Assembly: GCF_029893345.1 (NCBI RefSeq)
Contig: NZ_JARXVE010000001.1
Coordinates: 248,001-312,000 of the forward strand
Reading direction: 5' to 3'
DNA from: Mycolicibacterium frederiksbergense
Lineage (GTDB): Bacteria > Actinomycetota > Actinomycetes > Mycobacteriales > Mycobacteriaceae
DNA: 64,000 nucleotides
The notes under the pieces are model-generated. The model was not told where the DNA came from and ran no database searches. It worked only from the letters and a program-made list of their open reading frames with translations. Positions 34,495 to 43,800 of this stretch are shown piece by piece. Each line of letters opens with the position of its first letter. Positions within the stretch are counted from its first letter, which is position 1. A program made the translations under genes and the position numbers.

Positions 34495-34748
34495 CGTTCC
34501 GATCCTTCGCCTGTTCGGGACACGGTCCGGCGGGTCACGACACCCTGGTCTGCGGCGGCGATGACCTCCGTGAGGAACTCATAGAAAACGCCATCACGGA
34601 TCGACTGGAGCTGTTCGGTGTTGATGAGTTCGATGGTGCGCTCGCCAGGCCAGCCCGGGCCACCCCCCAGAAGCGCGTCCCTGAACGCAGGCGAGATGAA
34701 TTGCTTGATCATCTCGTCGTACCGAGACTGCGCCGTCAGCTGAGCCAT
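34491..34748 (-). CDS. Unknown 85-residue protein coupled to the LRR gene
   Basis: Starts ATG 34748 ('MAQLTAQSRYDEMIKQFISP'); a seven-residue upstream extension is possible but less likely. Predicted mostly alpha-helical and acidic in the middle ('NTEQLQSIRDGVFYEFLTEVI') with a basic C-terminus. No family recognised. Stop overlaps the LRR start by four bases, so the two are made together and may interact. Confidence 0.7.
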   Translation of the reverse strand: MAQLTAQSRYDEMIKQFISPAFRDALLGGGPGWPGERTIELINTEQLQSIRDGVFYEFLTEVIAAADQGVVTRRTVSRTGEGSER

Positions 34749-34784
34749 CCCGCAATTATCACAGACCACACACCACCCCCGTGG

Positions 34785-35249
34785 CTACCGCAACCAGGCG
34801 AGGATCGCGGTGGGTCGGCGGGACAACACCGTGGTGAGATACACCAGCCGGCCGTAGTTGCGGGAAATCATGCCCGGCACAACAGCTTTCGTGACCAAGA
34901 AGGCGGCGTGCAGCTCTCGGTCCAACTTGCCGCCGAGCTGCTCCCAGCTCAGATCGGCGAACGACGTGACGTCGTCAGGGATCAATGCGTTGTGCACGAG
35001 CACATCGACCCGGCCCCACCGCCTTTCGGTTTCCTCGAACATCCCGGCGACATCGTCGGGTGCGGTGACATCGGCCCGAATCGCCACGGCCTCACCACCA
35101 GCCGCTGTCGCGGCCCGGACCACCTCGTCGGCTTGCTCGGCGCTGGACCGGTAGTTGACGACCACCCGAAACCCCTGCTCCGCGAGGACCAGTGCGGTTG
35201 GTGCGTCGATACCCCGGCTGGCCCCGGTGATCACCGCGACACGACCCAA
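34785..35249 (-). pseudogene. Truncated short-chain dehydrogenase
   Basis: 154 codons covering only the N-terminal half of an SDR: 'GRVAVITGASRGI' cofactor motif, 'NYRSSAEQADEVV', 'LVHNALIPDD' (NAG-equivalent) and 'NYGRLVYLTTVLSRRPTA', then five foreign residues and a stop. The catalytic YxxxK and the C-terminal third are missing, so it cannot be an active SDR. The start is TTG 35249 or CTG 35252 with GGAGG at 35258-35262. The broken end abuts the unknown 85-residue gene, suggesting the LRR pair arrived by an event that cut this gene. Confidence 0.85.
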
Positions 35250-35386
35250 CAGCGTTACCTCCGGTTGCTGGCGAGACCGAACGATACGCCTGCGATACAC
35301 CTCGGAGAAGAGTGTTTGCCCGCCTGGTGAGCGACAATTCAGCGATTCTCGAAAATCATTGCTGGCCTGCAGCAATACGAGTAGTA

Positions 35387-35402
35387 TCGAATATATGTTC
35401 GC
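35387..35402 (+). promoter_or_regulatory. LexA-like (SOS) box over the HNH gene start
   Basis: TCGAATATATGTTCGC matches TCGAAC-N4-GTTCGA at 10 of 12 conserved positions and contains the ATG at 35395. I recall LexA boxes of this kind in 13E12-repeat genes of M. tuberculosis. Confidence 0.6.
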
Positions 35403-37176
35403 ATTGCTCGATCTGCCGTCACTCGCGGACGCGGCACTGATCGACGCATTGGAGAGCAAGACCCGCGCTGAAGCGGTCGCTGCCGCCGAACGCCTGGCCA
35501 TCATCGCCGAAATCGTGGCCCGGCATTGTGACGACGAGGATGATGCCTCCGCGTACATGGCCATCGACGGGTGGGAAACCGCCGCTGCGGCGGTCGGTGC
35601 GGCCTGCAATCTGGGCCGCCACGCCGCCTCGGCCCAGATGCGTATTGCCCAAGCCCTGCGCGAGCGGCTCCCGAAAGTCACCGCGGTGTTCCAGCGGGGC
35701 GAGATCTCGGCGAAAGTGATATCCACCATCACCTGGCGCACTCAACTCGTCATCGACTCCGACGCGCTGGCGTTGATCGATGCTGCCCTGGCCGGGACCG
35801 CGGCCAGTTACGGAACCCTGTCGGTGGACAAGGCCGAGCAGGCTATCGATGTGTGGGTGGAGAAGTTCGACCCCGCCGCGGTCCGACGTGGCCGCCACGG
35901 CGCTCGCAGTCGCGACATCAACTTCGGTGACTCCGACGATCCCAACGGCACCGTGTCGATCTGGGGACGGTTGTTGGCCACCGACGGCGCCATCCTGAAG
36001 AAAACCCTGACGGAGATCGCCGGCAGCGTGTGCGACGCCGATCCGCGCACCATGGCCCAACGCCGTTCCGATGCCCTCGGCGCATTGGCGGCACGCGCTG
36101 AGCGGCTCGCCTGCCTGTGCGGTACTGCGGACTGCCCTGCTGCCGGCGCCGACCCCCGCTCCAGCAGCGTGGTGATCTACCTGCTTACCGACAAACTCCC
36201 GGCGTGCACCGAGGAGCCCGGGGAGGATATCACTCCGCAGGGCCCGGATGATGAGGTTCCCAGTCCGGCCGAAAATGTAGGCACTGCAACAGAACTCGTT
36301 GACATCACTGCAGAGTCCGCCGGGGAAGAGGATGTCGCGCACCGCGGTGCCCAGCCCACCGAGGAGTCTGGGGAGAATGTCGCTCCACCGGACCCGGATG
36401 ATGAGGTTCCCGGCCCGGCCGAAAATGTAGGCACCGCACCGGAACCCACCGGCATCACTGCCGTGCCCGCCGGGGAAGGGGATATCGCGCACCGCGGTGC
36501 CCAGCCGACTGAGGCGCCCCGCGATCATCGGGTGCACGGAGAATACGGAAATTACCTCGCTGACTCCACACCGGCCGTCACCGGTAGTCCCGCAGTCATC
36601 CTCGGCGGCGGCATCGTCCCCGCACCCTTGCTGGCTGAGTTGATCGCCACCGGCGCCACCGTGAAACCCGTCGCCGACGCCAGCGCACTCGGCGCCGAAA
36701 ACCGTTACCGGATCTCCGCGAAACTGGCGGCGTTTGTCCGACTGCGCGACATGCGGTGCATGTTCCCCGGCTGCGGCGTCGCCGCGCAGCATTGCGATCT
36801 CGACCATGCCATGCCCTGGCCGTACGGAGCCACACATCCGGGCAACCTCGGCCCCAAATGTCGAAGCCATCACCTTCTCAAAACGTTCCCGGCGGCTGAC
36901 GGTGGCTGGGCCGATGTTCAACATCCCGACGGTAGCCACACCTGGACCGCCCCGACTGGGCACACCTACCGCACCACGCCGTTCGGTCAGATCCTGTTCC
37001 CGCAGTGGAACACTCAAACACCGCCACCGCCACCGGCCGGGCCGGCACTCAAGCCGCGGGTCACCCGGGACATCAAGATGCCCACCCGTAAACGCACCCG
37101 ACAACAAACCCGTATCCAACGCATCAACGCTGAACGCCGGCTCAACGAAGAAGGTGGCAAAGCCCCGCCGTACTAG
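35395..37176 (+). CDS. DUF222/HNH endonuclease (13E12 repeat family)
   Basis: 593 residues: DUF222 helical domain (about 1-260), an acidic Pro-rich linker with a 2 x 50-residue tandem repeat (about 273-372), and a C-terminal HNH domain ('RDMRCMFPGCGV', 'QHCDLDHAMPWPYGATHPGNLGPKCRSHHLLK') near 460-500 with Cys pairs and the H-N-H order intact. These genes are multi-copy in mycobacteria and are linked to REP13E12 elements. Basic tail 'MPTRKRTRQQTRIQ' may bind DNA. An LexA-like box covers the start codon. Confidence 0.9.
   Translation: MFALLDLPSLADAALIDALESKTRAEAVAAAERLAIIAEIVARHCDDEDDASAYMAIDGWETAAAAVGAACNLGRHAASAQMRIAQALRERLPKVTAVFQRGEISAKVISTITWRTQLVIDSDALALIDAALAGTAASYGTLSVDKAEQAIDVWVEKFDPAAVRRGRHGARSRDINFGDSDDPNGTVSIWGRLLATDGAILKKTLTEIAGSVCDADPRTMAQRRSDALGALAARAERLACLCGTADCPAAGADPRSSSVVIYLLTDKLPACTEEPGEDITPQGPDDEVPSPAENVGTATELVDITAESAGEEDVAHRGAQPTEESGENVAPPDPDDEVPGPAENVGTAPEPTGITAVPAGEGDIAHRGAQPTEAPRDHRVHGEYGNYLADSTPAVTGSPAVILGGGIVPAPLLAELIATGATVKPVADASALGAENRYRISAKLAAFVRLRDMRCMFPGCGVAAQHCDLDHAMPWPYGATHPGNLGPKCRSHHLLKTFPAADGGWADVQHPDGSHTWTAPTGHTYRTTPFGQILFPQWNTQTPPPPPAGPALKPRVTRDIKMPTRKRTRQQTRIQRINAERRLNEEGGKAPPY
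36211..36510 (+). repeat. 150-bp imperfect tandem duplication
   Basis: Two consecutive 150-bp units (36211-36360, 36361-36510) in frame inside the HNH gene. Each encodes 50 residues containing 'DDEVP(S/G)PAENVGTA' and ending 'AHRGAQPTE'. The second copy has diverged at about a third of residues, so this is an old in-frame duplication of the interdomain linker. Confidence 0.88.
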
Positions 37177-37182
37177 GGGAAT

Positions 37183-38385
37183 TCAGGCAAGCCGCTCGAT
37201 GATGGTGGCGTTGGCCATGCCGCCGCCCTCACACATCGTCTGCAGCCCATACCGACCGCCGCGCTGCTCCAGCGCATTGACGAGCGTGGTCATGACGCGT
37301 GCCCCGCTGGCCCCCAGCGGATGCCCGATCGCGATGGCCCCGCCATTGACGTTGGTCTTGGAGAGTAAGTCGGAGCAAGATCGACCTCCAAGTTCCTTCG
37401 CCCAGGCCAGCACCACCGGGGCGAAGGCCTCGTTGACTTCGAACAGGTCGATGTCCGCCAGGGTCAATCCCGCACGCGCCAGCACCTTTTCGGTGGCCGG
37501 GATGACACCGGTCAGCATGTAGAGCGGATCGGAGCCGACCACCGTGGTGGTGTGGATGCGGGCGAGCGGGCGCAGTCCCAGTCGCTTGGCTGTCTTGCCA
37601 CTGGTGATCATCACCGCCGCGCTGCCATCCGACAGCGGTGATGAGTTACCCGGGGTGATCTCCCAGTTGATCTGCGGGAAGCGCGCGGCATAGGCCTCGT
37701 TGTAGAACGCGGGCTTCAACCCGGACAGGGTGTCTACCGTCGTGCCGGGCCGGATGATCTCGTCGGTGTTCAACCCGGCGATCGGGGCGAGTTCGGCCTC
37801 GAACAGGCCATCCTTCCCGGCCTGGGCGGCCTTCTCGTGGCTGCCCGCGGAGAACTCGTCGAGCTGGGCTCGGGAGAGTCCCCATTTCGCCGCGATCAAC
37901 TCGGCGCTGATCCCTTGCGGGACGAGGCCGTCGGAGTAGCGCTCGGCGAAGGCCAAACCGAACGGGTCGCTGCCCGGCAGCACCGAACTGCCCATCGGCA
38001 CCCGTGACATGGATTCCACGCCCGCGGCGATCACGATGTCGTAGGCGCCGGCCAACACGCCCTGGGCGGCGAAACTGATCGCCTGCTGACTGCTGCCGCA
38101 CTGACGGTCCACCGTGGTCCCGGGAACAGTTTCCGGGAACCCCGCGCCGAGCAGAGCGTTGCGGGCGATGTTGAAGGCCTGATCGCCGACCTGCGTGACC
38201 GCCCCGGCGATGACGTCGTCGACCTGGACCGGGTCGACGCCGGTGCGGGTGATCAGCTCGCGCAGGCTGTGCGCCAGCAAGTCCGCGGGCAGGACGTCGT
38301 GCAGTGCGCCGTTCGCCTTGCCTTTGCCGATGGGGGTCCGGACCGCCCCGACGATGACTGCGTCCCGACCTGCATATCCGGTCAT
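37183..38385 (-). CDS. Acetyl-CoA acetyltransferase / thiolase II
   Basis: A 400-residue thiolase. Active-site nucleophile Cys in 'VDRQCGSSQQAI' (near residue 92), 'NVNGGAIAIGHPLGASGAR' (His), and 'QTMCEGGGMANA' (second Cys near 384) are all present, so it is catalytically complete. It condenses or cleaves acyl-CoA in beta-oxidation. ATG 38385 has AGGAGG five bases upstream. Divergent from an HxlR regulator with a shared operator. Confidence 0.93.
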   Translation of the reverse strand: MTGYAGRDAVIVGAVRTPIGKGKANGALHDVLPADLLAHSLRELITRTGVDPVQVDDVIAGAVTQVGDQAFNIARNALLGAGFPETVPGTTVDRQCGSSQQAISFAAQGVLAGAYDIVIAAGVESMSRVPMGSSVLPGSDPFGLAFAERYSDGLVPQGISAELIAAKWGLSRAQLDEFSAGSHEKAAQAGKDGLFEAELAPIAGLNTDEIIRPGTTVDTLSGLKPAFYNEAYAARFPQINWEITPGNSSPLSDGSAAVMITSGKTAKRLGLRPLARIHTTTVVGSDPLYMLTGVIPATEKVLARAGLTLADIDLFEVNEAFAPVVLAWAKELGGRSCSDLLSKTNVNGGAIAIGHPLGASGARVMTTLVNALEQRGGRYGLQTMCEGGGMANATIIERLA

Positions 38386-38423
38386 CTCCGCCTCCTGATG
38401 CTCCACTCTGAGTATTGTTATAG

Positions 38424-38448
38424 ATACCCAGATATAGCACCTGGGTAT
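38424..38448. promoter_or_regulatory. Candidate HxlR operator between thiolase and regulator genes
   Basis: ATACCCAG (38424-38431) and CTGGGTAT (38441-38448) form perfect 8-bp arms with a 9-bp AT-rich spacer in the 81-bp divergent intergenic region. The size suits a winged-helix HxlR dimer. Confidence 0.7.
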
Positions 38449-38466
38449 AGTTAGAACAACTCAGGG

Positions 38467-38958
38467 ATGGGGTTTGATTCCGTGGGAATGCTGCAGGGCG
38501 GGCTGGCCGATCGCGACAGCTGGTCGGCGGTGGGCCGCTGCCCGATCGAGACGACGATGGGCCTGGTCGGAGCCAAATCGGCGATGCTGATCATGCGTGA
38601 GGCCTATTACGGCACCACCCGGTTCGACGATTTCTGGCGCCGGGTGGGGATCACCAAGGCCGCCGCGTCGGCACGGCTGAACGACCTGGTCGAGGCCGGA
38701 CTGCTGGAACGCCGGCCCTATCAGGAGCCGGGCCAGCGCAGCCGTGACGAGTACGTGCTCACCGAGTCCGGAGTCGACTTCATGCCGGTGGTGTGGTCGC
38801 TGTTCGAATGGGGCCGCAAGCACATCCCCCCGGGCACCCCGCTGCGCCTGGCGCACGACGGTTGCGGTGCACAGGCCGGCGTCGAAATCCGTTGCGATCA
38901 CGGACACCACGTGCCGGCCGAGGAACTCGTCGTACGGGTCGAGCGCCCCACGCCGTAG
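38467..38958 (+). CDS. HxlR-family winged-helix regulator
   Basis: A 163-residue HxlR-type regulator. 'GRCPIETTMGLVGAKSAMLIMREAYYGTTRFDDF' matches the HxlR start (with the usual Cys-Pro), and 'ITKAAASARLNDLVEAGLLERRPY' is the recognition-helix/wing region. The C-terminal tail with three Cys and several His ('CGAQAGVEIRCDHGHH') may bind a metal or sense redox. It likely represses the divergent thiolase. Confidence 0.88.
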   Translation: MGFDSVGMLQGGLADRDSWSAVGRCPIETTMGLVGAKSAMLIMREAYYGTTRFDDFWRRVGITKAAASARLNDLVEAGLLERRPYQEPGQRSRDEYVLTESGVDFMPVVWSLFEWGRKHIPPGTPLRLAHDGCGAQAGVEIRCDHGHHVPAEELVVRVERPTP

Positions 38959-39003
38959 CCGAGCCTGCGCCGCGGTCGATCCGGCCGACGCTACTCTCGG
39001 CCG

Positions 39004-39975
39004 GTGCTGCACTTACGCGTCATCGCTCCGGCCGATCTGCGTGGGCCGATTCTCAACGTCCTGCACGGCGAGCCCGGCGTGACCCACCTCGTGGTGCACG
39101 CCGGCGCCGCGGTCGATCCCGCCGGCGATGAGATCACCGCCGATGTCGCCAGGGAGGCCGCCAACGACGTCGTAGAGCGGCTGAAATCGCTTGATGTGCA
39201 CCACTTCGGCGCCATCACCATGGAGGTGCTCGACACCGTTCTGTCCAGCGCCGCCCATCACGCCGAGGAGGCCGCGGACGGGGACGCGGCCGATGCGGTG
39301 ATCTGGGACGAACTGGTCTCGCGGACGCGGGAAGAGTCCAGCCTCAGTGTGAATTTCCTGATGTTCCTGTGTATCGCGTGCCTGCTCGCCGCCGTCGGTG
39401 TGGTCACCGATTCGGCCGTCACAGTGGTCGGGGCGATGGTCGTGGGCCCGGAGTTCGGGCCGTTGGCGGCACTCGCGGTGGCGGTGGTCCATCGCCGAGT
39501 GTCACTCGCGCGACAGGCAGCTGCCGCGCTGCTGATCGGTTTCCCACTGGCCATGATCGTCACCGCGGTCGCGACAGTGGCCTTTGAGGCGTTGGGCTGG
39601 GTGCAGCTGACCACTATCACCGAGCTCACCCAAGTCGACTTCATCTTCCAGGTGGGCCCGTTTTCATTGGTGGTTGCGCTGCTCGCCGGGGCGGCCGGAA
39701 TGCTATCGCTGGTATCGGCGAAATCCTCGGCCCTGGTGGGGGTCTTCATCTCGGTGACGACCGTGCCCGCCGCCGGCTTCGCGGTGGTGGCGGCCACCGT
39801 CGGCGACTGGGACGTCGCAGCCAGATCGGCCCTGCAATTGGGGGTGAACCTGGTCGGTATCACCGTGGCCGGCGTCCTGGTGCTTGCGGTGTACCGCCGA
39901 ACCATGGCCAGACGCCGAGTCACAGGTGGCCGAGGCCCGTCGCCAGAAAGAACATCCCGATCACGCCAGCGATGA
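39004..39975 (+). CDS. DUF389 family membrane protein
   Basis: 323 residues: soluble N-terminal domain (about 1-110), then six hydrophobic helices typical of DUF389 ('VVGAMVVGPEFGPLAALAVA' is the family's conserved MxxxPxxGP-like segment). Function of the family is unknown. GTG 39004 is used. Its last 56 bp overlap the convergent GAP gene. Confidence 0.85.
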   Translation: MLHLRVIAPADLRGPILNVLHGEPGVTHLVVHAGAAVDPAGDEITADVAREAANDVVERLKSLDVHHFGAITMEVLDTVLSSAAHHAEEAADGDAADAVIWDELVSRTREESSLSVNFLMFLCIACLLAAVGVVTDSAVTVVGAMVVGPEFGPLAALAVAVVHRRVSLARQAAAALLIGFPLAMIVTAVATVAFEALGWVQLTTITELTQVDFIFQVGPFSLVVALLAGAAGMLSLVSAKSSALVGVFISVTTVPAAGFAVVAATVGDWDVAARSALQLGVNLVGITVAGVLVLAVYRRTMARRRVTGGRGPSPERTSRSRQR

Positions 39976-40660
39976 CGGCCAGTACCAGCCGATGGTGGAA
40001 TCTCATCCAGGCGTAGATCCGCTCAACAGCTGAGCGGGTGGGCTCCGGAGCAACCCAGAAGCTGATGATCGGGATCAATGCGGCGGTGAATCCGACCAGA
40101 TTGAACACCACCAGCGCGGCCATCTGCTCGGCAACCGCCGCGCCCGAGGTGAGCGCCGCCGCCATCGCCGCCAGGTAGTACGGGGTGGGAATGCCGTTGC
40201 TCAAACCCAACAACGCGGCCGCCCAACCGGCCTCGCCACGCAGCGCGGCCTTCATTGCCGCCGGCAGTTTCGACAAGATCGGCAGCGAGTCCGCAGAGGG
40301 CGGCGCCGCGCCGCCCTCGACCGCCTGCGCACCCGCCGCGACCGAAACGGCTCGTCTGGCCCGAAACCGGTTGACCAGGCGCTCCAGCACGCCCGTTGCC
40401 GACAGCGCGGCGATCATCAACGCCGCGACGCCGACGCCAATCTCCAGCACCGGGGAAACGGTGTGGCCGTCACCGCCGGTGATGTTCTTGAACACGAACA
40501 CCACCGCGGCGCCCACCGCGATGTTGACGGTGACGCCGACGAGGAAGAACGGAAGCAGTAACCGCACCGGTTGTGACCGCGACATCATGTAAGCAACCAC
40601 CCCGATGCGCACGGGGTCGGTTGCGGCCACGACGGCCATCACCAGCACCGTGCTCCACAT
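39920..40660 (-). CDS. GAP/Sap-family membrane protein
   Basis: 246 residues with about six transmembrane helices, of the GAP/Sap family that in mycobacteria helps move glycopeptidolipids or sulfolipids to the cell surface. 'VVAATDPVRIGVVAYMM' at the N-terminus, 'GLSNGIPTPYYLAAMAAAL' in the middle and 'NLVGFTAALIPI' fit. It overlaps the DUF389 gene tail to tail. The cargo is unknown. Confidence 0.78.
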   Translation of the reverse strand: MWSTVLVMAVVAATDPVRIGVVAYMMSRSQPVRLLLPFFLVGVTVNIAVGAAVVFVFKNITGGDGHTVSPVLEIGVGVAALMIAALSATGVLERLVNRFRARRAVSVAAGAQAVEGGAAPPSADSLPILSKLPAAMKAALRGEAGWAAALLGLSNGIPTPYYLAAMAAALTSGAAVAEQMAALVVFNLVGFTAALIPIISFWVAPEPTRSAVERIYAWMRFHHRLVLAVIAGVIGMFFLATGLGHL

Positions 40661-40811
40661 GTCGGGCAGTCACATCCCTTCGGTCGTGACATCACCGCTG
40701 AATTTATCCAGTGCTGACCGGATCGGGCCGAAACGCCACGGTGTAATCCTGGTCGCAAGGTTCGATCCCGCAAGCAGTGCGGGCGCGTTCACCTTGTGGT
40801 GGGATTTGCAG

Positions 40812-43800
40812 ATGGGGATCAAGGTGGCCCTGGAGCACCGTACCCGCTACACCTTCGACCGGCTGGTCGAGGTGCATCCGCACGTGATCCGATTACGCCC
40901 GGCGCCGCATTCGCGCACCCCGATCGAGGCGTACTCGCTTACCGTGGAACCGGCAGATCATTTCATCAACTGGCAGCAGGATGCGTTCGGTAATTTCATG
41001 GCCCGCTTGGTGTTTCCGAACCGGACCCGCACTCTGTCCATCACCGTCGGACTGATCGCCGATCTCAAGGTGGTCAATCCGTTCGATTTCTTCATCGAGG
41101 ACTACGCGGAGATATGGCCGCCCTTTGGTCTTCGCGCAAGCGGCTCATCCGCCGCCTTCCAATACCCCAGAGCCCTGCTGAAGGATCTTCAGCCCTATCT
41201 GCGACCGGTCGACGAGTACGGCGAGGAGTCCGGGCCGGGCGAGCTGGTGAAGGCATGGGTGAGCAACTTCACCCTGCCGCCCGGCACCCGCACGATCGAC
41301 TTCCTGGTGGCACTCAACCACGCCGTCAATGCCGATGTCGGCTACAGCATCCGAATGGAACCCGGTGTGCAGACCCCGGATGCCACGTTGCGCGCCGGGA
41401 TCGGCTCATGCCGGGATTCGGCGTGGCTGTTGGTATCGATCCTGCGCCAGATGGGTTTGGCCGCCCGGTTCGTCTCGGGTTATCTGGTGCAGCTGACCTC
41501 GGATGTGAAATCGCTCGACGGACCGTCCGGCCCAGCGGCCGACTTCACCGACCTGCACGCCTGGGCCGAGGTCTACCTTCCAGGTGCCGGCTGGATCGGA
41601 CTGGACCCGACATCGGGGCTGTTCGCCGGGGAAGGGCACATTCCGCTCTCGGCCACCCCACACCCGGAATCGGCGGCCCCGATCACCGGCACCACCGAGC
41701 CGTGCGAATCGACGCTGGAATTCTGCAATCTGGTCACCCGGGTGCACGAGGACCCCAGGGTGACATTGCCCTACACCGACTCGGCCTGGGCCGCGATCAC
41801 CCGACTGGGCGCCGAGGTGGACCGGCGGCTCGCCGCTGGTGATGTGCGGCTGACCATCGGTGGCGAGCCGACGTTCGTCTCGATCGACAATCAGGTCGAT
41901 CCGGAATGGACCACCGACGCCGACGGCCCACACAAACGCGAACGCGCTGCGGTGCTGGCGGCGCGGCTCAAGGACGTGTGGGCGCCGACCGGGCTGATCC
42001 AGCACAGCCAGGGCAAGTGGTATCCGGGAGAACCGTTGCCCCGCTGGCAGATCGGCCTGTTCTGGCGCACCGACGGGCAGCCGCTGTGGAACGACGCCAC
42101 GCTGCTGGCCGATCCGTGGAGTGGTGAGCCGCCCGCGTTGCCCGACGACGCCGATCAACGCATCCTCGCCGAGGTCGCCGCGGACTTCGGGCTGCCGGCC
42201 AGCCAGGTACGGCCGGCCTACGAGGACGCGCTGAGCCGACTGGCCGCCGATGTGCGCCGGCCGGCCGGTGACCCGGTGGCCGCCGAGGACGATCTGGCCA
42301 CCGACACCCCGGAGGCCAGGGCCGCGCTGCTGGCCCGCCTCGAGGCGTCCGTCAGCAAACCCGCCGCCTACGTCCTGCCCCTGCATCGTCGCGCCAATGG
42401 CACCGGCTGGGCCAGCGCCGACTGGCGACTGCGACGCGGGCGCATCGTGCTCACCGAAGGCGATTCACCCGCCGGACTGCGGTTGCCGCTGAACTCGATC
42501 AGCTGGCACCCACCGCGCCAGGCTTACGATGCCGACCCGCTGGATCGGCGCACCGAGCTGCATGCGGCGCCCGGCGACGCCGTGGTCGAGCCCGCCGACA
42601 AGGCGCCCACCACCGCGTTGGTCGCCGAGGTTCGCGCCGGGCTGTTGCACATCTACCTGCCGCCGACCGAGAAGCTCGACGATTTCGTCGACCTGGTCGC
42701 CCGCGTCGAGACCGCGGCGGCCAAGGCGGGCACGCCGGTGGTGATCGAGGGATATGGCCCGCCGCCGGACTCCCGCATCACATCGATGACGATCACGCCG
42801 GATCCGGGCGTCATCGAGGTCAACGTCGCGCCGACCGCCAGCTTCGCCGAGCAGGAGGCGCAGCTGAAGACGCTGTACGAGCAGGCTCGGCTGGCCCGGT
42901 TGTCGACCGAGTCGTTCGACGTGGACGGCACACACGGCGGCACCGGCGGCGGCAATCACATCACCCTGGGTGGCATCACCCCGATTGACTCGCCGTTGTT
43001 GCGGCGGCCCGATCTGCTGGTGTCGATGCTCACCTACTGGCAGCGTCATCCCGCGTTGTCCTACCTGTTCGCCGGGCGGTTCATCGGCACCACCTCGCAG
43101 GCGCCACGGGTGGACGAGGGGCGGTCGGGGTCGCTGTACGAGCTGGAGATCGCCTTCGCCGAGATCGCGCGACTGACCGAAGCCGGAGCGGCCGGCAGCC
43201 GGAACAGGGCAGCCAAACCGTGGATCACCGACCGTGCCTTGCGCCACCTGCTGACCGACATCACCGGCAACACCCATCGCGCGGAATTCTGCATCGACAA
43301 GCTCTACAGCCCCGACAGCGCACGGGGACGGTTGGGCCTGCTGGAGTTGCGCGGCTTCGAGATGCCGCCGCACTTCCAGATGGCCATGGTGCAGTCACTG
43401 CTGGTGCGTTCGCTGGTGGCCCGATTCTGGGAGGAGCCGCTGCGGGCACCGTTGATCCGTCACGGCGCCAATCTGCATGGGCGATACCTGTTGCCGCACT
43501 TCCTGATTCAGGACATCGCCCAGGTGGCTGCCGACCTGCGGGCGCACGGTATCGACTTCGAGACCAGCTGGCTGGATCCCTTCACCGAATTCCGTTTCCC
43601 CCGGATCGGGACCGCGGTCTGCGATGGGGTGGAGATCGAACTGCGCGGCGCGATCGAACCGTGGAATGTGCTGGGGGAGGAGTTGACCGAGGGCGGCACC
43701 GCCCGCTACGTGGATTCGTCGGTGGAGCGAGTCCAGGTGCGGTTGGTCGGCGCCGACCGGCACCGCTACATCGTGACCGCCAACGGCTACCCGGTCCCAC

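Noticed and set aside
39920..39975. Overlap of DUF389 and GAP genes as a possible annotation error
   Set aside because: Both frames have family-like content up to the overlap; a 56-bp tail-to-tail overlap is acceptable.
40700..40811. GGTTCGATCCC resembling a tRNA T-loop
   Set aside because: The flanking five bases cannot form the T-stem, and no D-arm, anticodon arm or acceptor stem is present.
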